Assembly (NCBI GenBank): GCA_963790065.1
Contig: CAWBNK010000029.1
Span: forward strand, 372,001-436,000
Length of the DNA stretch: 64,000 nucleotides
Direction of reading: 5' to 3'
DNA from: Palsa-504 sp963790065
GTDB taxonomy: Bacteria > Actinomycetota > Actinomycetes > Streptosporangiales > Streptosporangiaceae
Below are positions 29,502 to 39,002 of this stretch, piece by piece. The notes under the pieces were generated by a model, which was not told where the DNA came from, ran no database searches, and saw only the letters and a program-made list of their open reading frames with translations. Position numbers and translations under genes: made by a program. How positions within the stretch are numbered: the first letter of the stretch is position 1; every line of letters begins with the position of its first letter.

Positions 29502-30410
29502 CTACATCCGGGCCCTGGCTGCCTGGCCCCGCTGCGGGCCGAGCGGCATGACTGTCAGGGCCGGGCCGGCCGGGCACTGACCGGCCCGGGAGAACCTGGC
29601 GATGGCGGTGCCGGTGAGCGTGACCTCCACGATGTGGTCGCGGCGGCCCACCGTGGCCGGGCAGTCCCGCTCGCGCACCCGCATCTGCATGCCGGTGATC
29701 ACCACGCCCTCGCCGCCGAGCCGTCTGACGTCTAGTTCCAGCCGGCGCCTGGCGTCGTGCCGGGACTGGTTCACCAGCTCGGACCAGCCGGCCACCTCGA
29801 CATTGCCTGACCACCAGCGGGCCTGGCCGGCCAGCTCGCGGTCATCGTGCCGCGACCCGATCGAGATGCCGGCCACAAGTCCGGCCGGCACCCACCCCGC
29901 TGAAATCAGCTTGGCGAAATCCTGCCCGGAGACATCGCAGGCGAAAAGCGCCCGCTGCCCGGACGCGGCACCCGGCGCGCGGACCGCGCTGCCGGCGGCC
30001 GTGAAATCTAGCCCGCTGAGCGGCAGCGACCCACGGGACAGCCGGACGCCTACCACCCCGTGCCCGCCCAGCGCGGCGCACTCGGCGGTCATCCGGTCGA
30101 TGGCCGTCTGCCGGGCCTGGTACATGGCCTCCACCAGCGGCCCGAACGACCTCGCATCGCGCCGTCCTGACACCTCGGCGGCCGGCCCCGCAGGCCTCCG
30201 GTCGCCGGATGATCCCCACGCCCCGGGACAGCTATACCCGCTGGCGTAGCCGGCGGCATAGACGGCTGCGCCGAATACCTGCCCGACGGGCTCAAAACCC
30301 ACGCCACGGACGGCGGTGAACTCCTGACAGGTCAGCGCCGAGTCCCACATGCCGCCGGGCCAGGTCCCCGCAGCCCGGGCCACGGCACCGGCGGGCAGTC
30401 CCTCGCTCAC
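29502..30410 (-). CDS. protein with two YbjQ-type (UPF0145) domains
   Basis: 302 residues. The first module spans about 27-130 (LTCQEFTAVRGVGFEPVGQV to AALGGHGVVGVRLS). The second spans about 150-280 (FACDVSGQDFAKLISAGWVP to LGGEGVVITGMQMRV and HIVEVTLTGTAIARF). This is the heavy-metal-binding/YbjQ fold, which usually occurs once in about 105 residues. Members form pentamers and their role is unknown. GTG start at 30410. No partner gene is adjacent. Confidence 0.75.
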   Translation of the reverse strand: MSEGLPAGAVARAAGTWPGGMWDSALTCQEFTAVRGVGFEPVGQVFGAAVYAAGYASGYSCPGAWGSSGDRRPAGPAAEVSGRRDARSFGPLVEAMYQARQTAIDRMTAECAALGGHGVVGVRLSRGSLPLSGLDFTAAGSAVRAPGAASGQRALFACDVSGQDFAKLISAGWVPAGLVAGISIGSRHDDRELAGQARWWSGNVEVAGWSELVNQSRHDARRRLELDVRRLGGEGVVITGMQMRVRERDCPATVGRRDHIVEVTLTGTAIARFSRAGQCPAGPALTVMPLGPQRGQAARARM

Positions 30411-30633
30411 GCTGCCAGCCTAGGCCCGCCCCCTCCCCGCCGCCGGACCGGGTTTTCCGGGCAGCGGCCGATCTGGCACCAGGCACGATGTAGTCCCAGT
30501 TCCTGGCGTCGTCCGTCAGCCTCAGGCTTTCGGGTGGCTAATTCCAGGCGGAATCCCGAGGTCAACCCAATCCCAAGCATTGCACCGCATGCCAGCCTGG
30601 GCAGGAGGAGTTCGCGGTGAGTACGCTTCGGCG

Positions 30634-31200
30634 GTGAGGATCGAGCCACTTCCTGAACGTCTGTACGACGCCGCTGTCCGGCTGTGGCAGGACAGCGGCT
30701 TGACTCGGCCGTGGAACGATCCGGAAGCCGACCTGCGCCGGGCGGTCAGCGGTGACTCGTCCTGCGTGCTGGCCGCCATCGGAGACGATGACGGTCTGCT
30801 GGCCACCGCCATGGTCGGCCACGACGGTCACCGGGGCTGGGTCTACTACCTGGCCGTCGATATTGCGCAGCGAAACCGCGGGCTGGGCAAGCAGATGATG
30901 GAAGCTTGCGAAGACTGGGTGCGGTCACGGGGAATCCCGAAGATCCAGCTCATGGTCCGCGGGACGAACCGGGTCACTGTGGGCTTCTACGAACACCTGG
31001 GATACGCCGACTCAGAAGTGGTCGTGCTCGGGCGTCGCCTCGACGACTTATCCCAAATAGCGCTCCACCGGAGCGGGCGGCGGGCATCGCGTGAGATCCG
31101 CCGTTATCTCAAGTCCGCCTTGGGGTGTCTCCCATGTAGCTTTACGCGGCCTCCGGGCTGCGTCGTGGACACGTTATCTGAAGTGGTGTCCACGACGTAG
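30634..31200 (+). CDS. GNAT-family N-acetyltransferase
   Basis: The acetyl-CoA site is clear (YYLAVDIAQRNRGLGKQMME, the V..RnRGLG.. loop), followed by IQLMVRGTNRVTVGFYEHLG, as in YpeA-type GNATs. The substrate is unknown. The family normally ends near VVLGRRL (about residue 145 from the GTG at 30634). Here the frame reads on for some 45 residues of non-family sequence that contains a perfect 12-bp hairpin, so the original stop may have been lost. The frame also opens at 30580; the start is uncertain. Confidence 0.8.
   Translation: MRIEPLPERLYDAAVRLWQDSGLTRPWNDPEADLRRAVSGDSSCVLAAIGDDDGLLATAMVGHDGHRGWVYYLAVDIAQRNRGLGKQMMEACEDWVRSRGIPKIQLMVRGTNRVTVGFYEHLGYADSEVVVLGRRLDDLSQIALHRSGRRASREIRRYLKSALGCLPCSFTRPPGCVVDTLSEVVSTT
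31161..31197 (+). terminator. hairpin at the end of the acetyltransferase gene
   Basis: Perfect 12-bp arms (31161-31172 and 31186-31197) with a 13-base loop, overlapping the last codons of the present reading frame. This is best explained as the old terminator of the gene, now inside an extended frame. Confidence 0.5.
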
Positions 31201-32155
31201 CGGATGTGACGCCGCCCCACCTTGACCTGCGACTGGCCTCTTTCTCGCTGCCGCTTTTGGTTCTTGCTTCACGCCCAGAACCTCACGTCGGCGACATGTC
31301 TCTCACGCAGAAACCCGCCGTGACCAGGGCTTCTTCCAGATGGACTTAAGATAACAACCGTTAGGCGCTCCGATCTTGGTCTGAGAGCGCGAAAGCGTCA
31401 GGCGGTCGCGGGTGGCCGGGTGACCGACAGCTCCGGCGGAGTCCGGCGGTACTCCTCAACCTAGACCAGGGCCAACTGCCCCGTACACCCTTGGCTGAGA
31501 GTCGAGGAGGGCAGGTCGGCGGTAAGCACGTTGGGATTCCCGTGCCCGGCAAAACCGCGGGTCAGCCGGGTCCGGGTCGCAGCCGCGCCCCGGTGGACAA
31601 CTCGCGTCATACTCTTGACCAGAACGAGCAATTGAGGCCCGCGAAAATGGTGACCACCCAGGTGAACAGGGCGGCGACGCTCATCTGATTCTCACCCCTG
31701 ACGATCCGCAATCGTCGTCCGACGCTGGCCGCCGCCTCCCAGGGTGCACCCGCACCGGCGCCCGCGAGCCGGAGATATCGACCGCCTGACTGTGCGCACC
31801 AGATGTCGAGCTGACTGTGCAGCCGTGCCTTCGGCTAAGGTAGCGACGAGCTGCAGACCGAAGCGTCGCGCCGCGGCCGAGCCGAGCCACTCGTCCGGCT
31901 CAAGCCAGACCGGGTGCCCTGGGCAGTCCGGGTACTTGTAGCTGGGTGATGCTGCGCGGAGGCGAACGCCCCGGCGCGTCTCGGGCTCCGCTGGCAGTTA
32001 GTTGATCGGCCTGGCCGTGGCCTAAGATCACGCGTGTGCCTTGCCCGGCCGCAGCCTTGTCTCCCAACCCGAATGATCCCGCGAGGTCAGGGGGCTCACC
32101 GGGCCATCAGCCCGAGCCGCTCTCCGAGGCGGTCGACGCGAAAGGAACGGCACCC
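31201..32155. other. 955-bp region without a recognised gene
   Basis: No intact gene. On the minus strand at about 31785-31925 one frame reads YKYPDCPGHPVWLEPDEWLG, then SAAARRFGLQLVATLAEG, which looks like real protein, but it has no start and I do not know the family. The remainder gives only short frames. Confidence 0.35.
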
Positions 32156-32899
32156 ATGCCTAACGAGCCAGTAGGCGACCCTGGCAACCGAGGAAGCACC
32201 ATCGCTCACGGCGCCGAGGCCGCAGGTCCCGGCTCAGTCGATAGCCGCCACCTTCTGCTGGTCGGCGCGGGGCCTGGCCTTGGAATGGCCGTGGCACGTC
32301 GCTTCGCCGTGGGCGGCTACCGGGTGACCCTGGTGGCGCGTAGCACGGACGGCCTCCGCGACCTCGCCGGTACCTTGGCCGATACCGGCGCCAAGATCAA
32401 CACCATCGCGGCCGATGCCAGCGATCCCGATGGCCTGGGCACCCGGATGAAGGAGCTCTATCTCGGAACTGGCGCACCGGGCGTCATCGTCTATAACGCC
32501 GTCATTGGAGCTCCAGACCGGCTGCTGAGCTCAAGTGTCGCCCACCTCCAGGCGGCGTATTCAGTCGATGTCATCAGCGCCATCGTCGTCGCCCAGGTGG
32601 CCGCCCCGGCCATGCGGGCCGCCGGCTTCGGGACCATCCTCGTCACCGGGGGCGGGTTCGCCGACCACCCGATTCCGGCCCTGGCCACCGTTTCCCTCGG
32701 CAAGGCGGCTCTCCGGTCGGCCGCGACAATTCTCGGCGCTGACCTGGCCCCGGACGGCATCCGGGTAGCCACGCTGACGATCGCAGGGGCGATAGTTGCA
32801 GGCACTTCCTTTGACCCGGAGCGCATCGCCGAACGCTACTGGGAGGTTGTCCATGTGGACGGTCCATGGCAGGCAGAATTCCGATTTACCGGCGAGTAG
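32156..32899 (+). CDS. SDR-family protein lacking the catalytic Tyr
   Basis: 247 residues with a Rossmann fold: LLLVGAGPGLGMAVARRFAV is the cofactor loop and ARSTDGLRDLA follows strand 2. VIVYNAVIGAP replaces the NNAG motif. At the active site the sequence is LATVSLGKAALRSA: the Lys is in place but the Tyr of YxxxK is Val. Either a non-catalytic SDR or one with an altered mechanism. The ATG at 32156 is chosen for its AAAGGA; an open frame from 32036 adds 40 non-family residues. Function unknown. Confidence 0.75.
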   Translation: MPNEPVGDPGNRGSTIAHGAEAAGPGSVDSRHLLLVGAGPGLGMAVARRFAVGGYRVTLVARSTDGLRDLAGTLADTGAKINTIAADASDPDGLGTRMKELYLGTGAPGVIVYNAVIGAPDRLLSSSVAHLQAAYSVDVISAIVVAQVAAPAMRAAGFGTILVTGGGFADHPIPALATVSLGKAALRSAATILGADLAPDGIRVATLTIAGAIVAGTSFDPERIAERYWEVVHVDGPWQAEFRFTGE

Positions 32900-33014
32900 G
32901 CGACGTCATACGGATGCGGTGAGGGAAGGCTGATCGGGACGTTGACCCGGATGCCGTACTGTCCGGCGCTGTACCTGTGAGGCTTTTCTCGCTGGTTGCC
33001 TCCGGGCTTCTTGC

Positions 33015-34148
33015 TCAGGTGAGAGCGACGGCTTCGGCCCACACGTCGTATTCGTAGATCCACCGCCGGTCGACCAGCTGGCTGCCCGAGCTGTCCCAGC
33101 CAGCGCCTTGCCGCCGCGAGCCCATCTGGACGCGCGCCGTCCGGTCGCGTCGCAACCCTTCATATGCGGCCAGCGCCCGCGGCACGCCAGCCGGACTCGT
33201 AAGGGCGCCTAGCAGCGTAGCCAGTGCCACCGCGTCCTCCAGTGCCTGGTTGACGCCCTGGCCCAGGTGCGGCAGCATCGGGTGCGCCGCGTCGCCGAGC
33301 AGCGTCAGCCGCCCGCTGCTCCACCGGGGCAGGGGCATACGGTCATACATCCCCCACTGGAACCCGCTGCCGCCCGGCCCGCTGATCGCCCCGATGACCT
33401 GCCCGATGACCGGGTCCCAGCCCGCGAAGTGCGCGGCCAGCGCCACCGGGTCTGCGGGCGCCGACCACGACTCGCGAACCGCGGTTTCGGACGGGACGAA
33501 CCCCACGTAGTTCAGCAGCTGCCCGGCACGCACCGGGAACACCAGGAAATGCCTGCCCTCGCCCACCCACATCCGCATCGTGCCGGCCGGGTACTCCGGC
33601 AGGCACGGCACCAGGCCTCGGTAGGCCACCACCCCAGAGAACACGGGCTCGGCCGGAGCTACCACAAAGCCCTGCAGCACCGAGTGGATGCCGTCCGCGC
33701 CGATCACCACGTCGGCCGTGGCGGTCGTCCCGTCGGCGAAGACGGCGGTGGCACTGCCGGCATCCTGGCGGAATCCCGTGCACCGGTGCCCGGTCCGTAC
33801 GGCGCCAGGCGGCAGCTGCCCGGCCAGCAGCGCAAGCAGGTCGGCCCGGTGGATCCCGACATTCTGTCCGGGCACGGCGAACTGATAAGGCTCGTGCCGC
33901 ACCGCCCGCCCGTCGGAGAGCCGCAGCTGAGCCGCGGCGTACCGGGCGCCCGCCCGCGCGATCCCCTCGCCAACCCCGAGCCGCTTCAGCATCCGCAGGC
34001 CGTTCGGCGCCAGCGACACCCCCGCGCCGACCTCGGCCAGCTGCTGCGCCTGCTCATGCACCTGGACGTCCATCCCGGCCTGCGCCAGCGCAACCGCCGC
34101 CGCGATCCCGCCGAGCCCGCCGCCGACCACCACCGCCCGCAGGGCCAC
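33015..34148 (-). CDS. FAD-dependent aromatic-type monooxygenase
   Basis: A 377-residue class A flavoprotein monooxygenase (salicylate-hydroxylase type). It has the dinucleotide motif VVGGGLGGIAAAVALAQAG at the N-terminus, the DG motif VVIGADGIHSVL (about 155) and GDAAHPMLPHLGQGVNQALE (about 280-300), where FAD ribityl is held. It would hydroxylate an aromatic or similar ring with NAD(P)H and O2; the substrate is unknown. The GTG at 34148 follows a purine-rich GAGAGGGGAAGG; an upstream ATG at 34223 adds 25 non-family residues. It stands alone, convergent with the SDR gene. Confidence 0.88.
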   Translation of the reverse strand: MALRAVVVGGGLGGIAAAVALAQAGMDVQVHEQAQQLAEVGAGVSLAPNGLRMLKRLGVGEGIARAGARYAAAQLRLSDGRAVRHEPYQFAVPGQNVGIHRADLLALLAGQLPPGAVRTGHRCTGFRQDAGSATAVFADGTTATADVVIGADGIHSVLQGFVVAPAEPVFSGVVAYRGLVPCLPEYPAGTMRMWVGEGRHFLVFPVRAGQLLNYVGFVPSETAVRESWSAPADPVALAAHFAGWDPVIGQVIGAISGPGGSGFQWGMYDRMPLPRWSSGRLTLLGDAAHPMLPHLGQGVNQALEDAVALATLLGALTSPAGVPRALAAYEGLRRDRTARVQMGSRRQGAGWDSSGSQLVDRRWIYEYDVWAEAVALT

Positions 34149-34400
34149 GTCCTTCCCCTCTCCGAACGGCCGGAACCCCAGATCCACGCTAACCCCGTGC
34201 CCGTTCACCGGGAGTGGAATCACTCAAGGCCGAAAGGCGGGCTGGCCATGAGCGCCTAGTCCATCGATGAAGCTGCTAGCAGAGATGGCCCGCAGGTCGT
34301 CCTCGTCGGAACTGACCACGAGGTCACGCCGGCGGAGAGCTCCCGGCCAACAGGCGGGCTAGCAGGTGTGGAGCAGTTCACGACGGGCAGTAGGGGAGCC

Positions 34401-35189
34401 ATGTCGGTCGCCGACCTCAAGCCAGCAGAACCGGAGACGACCATGCGTCATGACCGCGCTCGAAGCTACGGCCGTATCGCTGCCGGGGTCGTAGTGATCT
34501 GGGTGCTGATCGTCGGTGCCCTCACCGGCATCGGCAAGCTGATCATGATCACCCACAATGCGAACGGCAACCTGCTCGGTGACCATACGATCCCGCACTG
34601 GTTCGCCGCGCACCGCACGCCGACGCTGAACCACTGGAGCCTGATCGCCAGCAACCTCGGGGCAACCCAGGACATTCTCATCGTTAGTGCTGCTACCTGT
34701 GTCGTGTTCCTTACCGTCACCCGTCGCTGGCGGCCGGTGATCTTCCTCGCCGTGGTCATGCTCGGTGAGCTGGCCGCCTTCCTGACGATCGCGGCCATGG
34801 TCAGGCGACCGCGGCCGGACGTCTCCCACCTCGACTCGAAACTGCCCACCTCGGCGTTCCCGTCCGGGCACATGGCCGCGACCACGTGCCTTTACGTCGG
34901 CATCGCCATCCTGGTCATCGGCTGCGCTCGCGGCTGGTGGCGCTACCTGTTCCTGATCCCCGCGATCGTCATGCCGGTCATGATCGCCGTAGCCCGCATG
35001 TACCGGGGCGAGCATCACCCCACCGACATCCTCGGCAGCCTGCTGTTCGCCGCGTTCTGGCTGACCGCCACCACGATGCTCATAAAGCCGGCCAAGGACG
35101 CCCTCGACCGCGCTGGCCGCCGGCCCGTGGGCCTGCCCCGCCGGAAGGAGGCCGGCCACAGCCGGGAGGCCGCGCCTGCAACACGTTAG
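34401..35189 (+). CDS. PAP2-family membrane phosphatase
   Basis: About 262 residues with six transmembrane segments. The three phosphatase motifs are in order: AAMVRRPRPD (KxxxxxxRP-like, with the first Lys not obvious), PSGH (SAFPSGHMAATT) and ARMYRGEHHPTDILG (SRxxxxxHxxxD, Ala for Ser). The likely substrate is an undecaprenyl or phosphatidyl pyrophosphate on the outer membrane face. GGGGAG precedes the ATG at 34401; ATG 34443 is also possible. Same strand as the phosphoesterase gene 110 bp downstream. Confidence 0.85.
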   Translation: MSVADLKPAEPETTMRHDRARSYGRIAAGVVVIWVLIVGALTGIGKLIMITHNANGNLLGDHTIPHWFAAHRTPTLNHWSLIASNLGATQDILIVSAATCVVFLTVTRRWRPVIFLAVVMLGELAAFLTIAAMVRRPRPDVSHLDSKLPTSAFPSGHMAATTCLYVGIAILVIGCARGWWRYLFLIPAIVMPVMIAVARMYRGEHHPTDILGSLLFAAFWLTATTMLIKPAKDALDRAGRRPVGLPRRKEAGHSREAAPATR

Positions 35190-35298
35190 GGGCGGCACAG
35201 ATCAGCCTGCCGCCGGTCATCGTGATCGGCGTTCCGGGCAATGTAATCGGTCGGCCCCGTGTCTGTGGGCCTGAGCGAGCAGCGGAGGACGGTCTAAC

Positions 35299-36759
35299 AT
35301 GGCCAGCGCGAGCACCTGGGAGCGGATCGAACGCCGGAAGCTGCACCAGCGGGAGCGGTGGACGCGCCCCGCCCGGCCCGGCGACCGGCCCGATCCCTCC
35401 CGCCCGGTCGGCACGGATATGCTGCCGCAGATCAAGCACATCGTCGTCCTGATGATGGAGAACCACTCCTTCGACAATTACCTCGGCACCCTCGGCCGGG
35501 GCGAGGGATTCCCGCTCGGGGACGATGGCACGCCGGACGCTGAGAATCCTGATTCCGCAGGAACCGTGATCCGGGCCCACCATGCGAGCTCCACCGTGCA
35601 GGCATCCGGCGTGCCCTGCCAGAGCTGGTGCGCCAGCCACACGCAGTGGGCTGATGGCAAGATGAACGGTTTCGTGACCTCGACCGAGCAGGCCGCACCC
35701 GAGGGCGACAAGACCGCGGCCATGGCGTACTGGACCGACCAGGATCTGCCCTTCTATCACGGGCTGGCCCAGACTTTTCCGCTGGCCGATCACTGGTTCA
35801 GCTCGTGCCTCGGGCCCACGTTTCCGAACCGCCGGTTCCTGCTCGCCGGGACAGCCAACGGCCTGATGGATGACCTGCCCTTTAACCTGCTGGACCGGCC
35901 TCAGGCCGGCACGATCATGGACATGCTGACCCGGCACGGGATCTCCTGGGTCAACTACCGGCCGGCCGGCAGCGACCAGTCCGAGTTCCGCCGCTACCTG
36001 CAGTTCCGGCACCGCCGGAACCGGCACCATCTGGCCTCGCTCGGCCGCCCGCTGCGTAAGACCAGTGACGTGTTCAAACGGGATCTCCAGTTCACGTCGG
36101 CCATTTACCCGCTCGGGATGGCCAGCTACATGGCACACGTCCGCAGCATCGAGCGGTTCTTCTCCGATGCGGACTCCGGCAATCTCCCGTCGTTCTGCAT
36201 CGTCGACCCGGACTTCCGCAGCTTCTCGGAGGAGAACCCGCAAGATATCCGCAAGGGGGAGAGCTTCGCAGCCGAGGTGATCGGCCGGATCATGCACGGC
36301 TCGGGCTGGGCGGACACGTTGCTGATCTGGACCTACGACGAGAACGGCGGCTATTACGATCATGTCGCCCCGCCCGCGGCAGTGCCGCCGGACGACGTCC
36401 CCGGTCGCAGCCGGATCGCGCACCCGTCCCCGCTGCGCAGCCTGCTGAAGGTGCTGTTCCCGGGCTATGTGCGGCATGCCGAGCAGCTTGTCGCGGGCCC
36501 GGATGGCTACGACACCTACGGATTCCGGGTGCCCGCCGTGATCGTGTCGCCCTATGCGCGGCCGGACTGCGTTCTGTCGGACATATTCGACCACACCTCG
36601 GTGCTGAAGCTTATCGAGGAGAAGTGGAATCTGCCCGCGCTGACCCGCCGGGACGCGGCGGCTACCTCGCCGCTCGGCGCACTGGACCTGACGGCTCCGC
36701 CGGCGTTCGTGACACCGCCGCTGTTGCCCGAGCCCGCGCTGGCGTGGGGCACCTGGTAG
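35299..36759 (+). CDS. phospholipase C / acid phosphatase-type phosphoesterase
   Basis: A 486-residue member of PF04185. The signature IKHIVVLMMENHSFDNYLGT (about 45-64) contains the metal-binding Glu-Asn, and later metal ligands lie in PSFCIVDPDF and LLIWTYDENGGYYDHVAPP. Relatives hydrolyse phospholipids or phosphomonoesters, usually outside the cell. Here no signal peptide or Tat motif is visible; the N-terminus is charged (WERIERRKLHQRERW). It may therefore act inside or be released another way. ATG start at 35299. Confidence 0.88.
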   Translation: MASASTWERIERRKLHQRERWTRPARPGDRPDPSRPVGTDMLPQIKHIVVLMMENHSFDNYLGTLGRGEGFPLGDDGTPDAENPDSAGTVIRAHHASSTVQASGVPCQSWCASHTQWADGKMNGFVTSTEQAAPEGDKTAAMAYWTDQDLPFYHGLAQTFPLADHWFSSCLGPTFPNRRFLLAGTANGLMDDLPFNLLDRPQAGTIMDMLTRHGISWVNYRPAGSDQSEFRRYLQFRHRRNRHHLASLGRPLRKTSDVFKRDLQFTSAIYPLGMASYMAHVRSIERFFSDADSGNLPSFCIVDPDFRSFSEENPQDIRKGESFAAEVIGRIMHGSGWADTLLIWTYDENGGYYDHVAPPAAVPPDDVPGRSRIAHPSPLRSLLKVLFPGYVRHAEQLVAGPDGYDTYGFRVPAVIVSPYARPDCVLSDIFDHTSVLKLIEEKWNLPALTRRDAAATSPLGALDLTAPPAFVTPPLLPEPALAWGTW

Positions 36760-36936
36760 GTCGCCGGATGCAGCAGGTGGGTCTTGTGGTCTGCTGGATG
36801 TCTCGCGGGAGACCAATCTGGGCCAGCAGGTTAGCGGCCGGTCTAGGGTGGAGCAGCCCGTGGTCGGCTTATCCGTCCGTCGGTGCATAACCGCGGTGGT
36901 GGCTAGTTCACCGGCGCAGGCCGGAAGGGAGACAAG

Positions 36937-37536
36937 ATGGCGGCCGGGGATGCGGGATCGTTCGGCCGTACTGTGGTCTACCTGGTGCGGCATGGCCGGA
37001 CTCCGCTGAATGAGGCCGGTGTCCTGCGCGGCCTGGCCGACCCGGCGCTGGATGAGACCGGGCGCCGCCAGGCTGAGCGGCTGGGGGCCGCGCTGGGGCC
37101 CCGGGGACTGGCGGCCGTTATCGCAAGTCCGCTGGTGCGGGCACGGCAGACCGCCCAGCCAGTCGCCGAACGAGCCGGGCTGGAAGTGGCCGTCGATCAG
37201 TGCCTGCTCGACCGGGATTACGGGCCCTGGACAGGCATCAGCCACGAGGCGGTGACGGACCGGTGGGGCTCGGTTGACCGTGCCCCGGGTGTCGAGCCGC
37301 GCCCGGAGGTCCGGGACCGGGCCGTCCAGGGGCTGGCCGGCATCGCCCGGCGCCACCTTGGCGGCACCGTCGTCGCGGTCAGCCACGACGCCGTGAACCG
37401 TGAGGTGCTGGCTGCGTTCGATGCCGACCTGGGTGATCCGGACGCGATCCCGCAAGACAACGGGTGCTACAACACGCTGGAATGGCGCGGCGGCCGCTGG
37501 GCTGTCCTGAGCATCAACGAACTACCCGACCCGTAG
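36937..37536 (+). CDS. histidine phosphatase-family protein
   Basis: 199 residues. VVYLVRHGRTPLNEAGVLRG has the RHG catalytic His, ASPLVRARQTAQP the second Arg, and VVAVSHDAVNREVL the second His. Phosphoglycerate-mutase-like fold; broad phosphomonoesterase activity is typical and the true substrate cannot be told. The ending (CYNTLEWRGGRWAVLSIN) is normal for actinobacterial members. ATG at 36937 after AAGGGAG. Confidence 0.9.
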   Translation: MAAGDAGSFGRTVVYLVRHGRTPLNEAGVLRGLADPALDETGRRQAERLGAALGPRGLAAVIASPLVRARQTAQPVAERAGLEVAVDQCLLDRDYGPWTGISHEAVTDRWGSVDRAPGVEPRPEVRDRAVQGLAGIARRHLGGTVVAVSHDAVNREVLAAFDADLGDPDAIPQDNGCYNTLEWRGGRWAVLSINELPDP

Positions 37537-37725
37537 CCGTCAAAGATTGGCGTCGACAGCATGCAACCATGTTCACAGCGGAGGTCAGCCGGCGATGGGA
37601 GAATCTAACCTGGACGAACACGTCGGCCGGGATTAGCTTCCGCAGTATGAAGTTTCTTGCCGAGCCCGGGCTTTTAGCCGGCACACGATGACGCCCGCGG
37701 TCCGCGACGGCGTTCGCAATGCCCG

Positions 37726-38880
37726 ATGAGCACCGATAAGTGGTCGGGCAAGGACTGGACAGTTACCATCACCGGCACGGAGATGGCCCTCGCTCAAGCG
37801 TCGGGCTCCGTCACTATCTCCAGCACGAACGCTGCTCGGCTCAAGGTGCGGCGTCGGTGGTTCCGGTGGGTGCTAGACAATGAGGGTCAGCCACTCGTCC
37901 GCCTCCGTGGTATCACCAAGACCGAAGCCGCCGCCCTGTCGGGGGCGCTGCGGCGTCTCGCTCTGACACCGGCCATCGCTGACGCGGTTGCCTGGTACGC
38001 CGGGGCCGCTCAACTTCTCACCGGGGCACGCATCGAGCAACGATGGATATCGACCGAGACCGTTGACGCGCTGGTCGCGACCCGTCCCCCACCGGGACTT
38101 CTCAATCGTGTCCGTGCCGCCGGGTGCGAACCGTTCCTCACCGCCGAGCAACTCGAGGCGGTCGGCTTCCTGGATGCTCACCTGGATTCCGTGGTCGCCG
38201 ACGCGAACGAACAGTTCATGGCCGGTGAGCTCTCCTTGCGGCGGCCGTTCTTCGACACCATCGAGAAGACCCCGCTCACTGACGAGCAGGCACGAGCGGT
38301 CGTGTGCTTCGACAACCGGGTCCAGGTCCTTGCCGCCGCCGGATCCGGGAAGACCTCGGTGATGGTCGCCCGCGCCGCGTACGCAGTTAGCCGGGGGTTC
38401 GTTGCCCCTGGCCGCATCCTGTTGCTGGCGTTCAACAAGGCTGCTGCGACCGAGCTGCAAGAACGGGTCGCGGCGCGGTTTGCCGCCGCCGGGATCGACT
38501 CGTCCGGGCTGCGGGCCTCCACATTCCACTCCTTCGGGCTCGACGTCATCGGCCGGGCCACCGGCAAGAAGCCGCGCCTGGCGCGGTGGCTGGACCAGGG
38601 GGATGACGTGGCGATGGTCCTGCGCATCGTCGATGAGCTGCGGGACGCCTCGGAGTCCTTCCGGCACCGCTGGGACCTGTACCGCCTGCTGTTCGCGAAC
38701 GCCCCGACAGAACTTGCCGAGAACGAGCCGGACGGCTATGACGACGCGACCAGGCAGACCGGCTACCGGACATTCGCCGGCGAGGTGGTCAAGAGCCACG
38801 GCGAACGGCTGATCGCCAACTTCCTGTACGTCAATGGGGTCGGCTATGTCTACGAACGACCCTACGACGTCGGGCTGTAA
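37726..38880 (+). pseudogene. helicase IV-like UvrD/HelD protein, 3'-truncated
   Basis: Only the first 384 residues of what is normally a protein near 700 or more. The N-terminal HelD-type domain (about 8-110) is followed by the SF1 Q-motif PLTDEQARAVVCFD (about 185), Walker A AAAGSGKTSVMVARAAYAV (about 205) and STFHSFGLDVIG (about 265). It ends at YVYERPYDVGL, just where family members go on to the DExxD box and domain 2. Motifs II-VI are missing, so it cannot be an active helicase. I saw no continuation in the 120 bp that follow. The lost part may have been cut off by a rearrangement. Confidence 0.8.
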
Positions 38881-39002
38881 GTACACACGCGCGGTGCAGA
38901 AGCGGCCACCAGGCGCCACTTCAGCCGCTCGAAGACGGCACTGACCTCGCCGGCTTTCACGCCGATTCCGACCATGGCCAGAATTCTCTAACTACGGCGA
39001 AT

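Noticed and set aside
35080..37455. 791-residue open frame on the minus strand
   Set aside because: It lies opposite the phosphoesterase and histidine phosphatase genes, whose catalytic motifs are clear. The translation is Arg/Pro/Gly-rich without any fold; a shadow of GC-rich coding.
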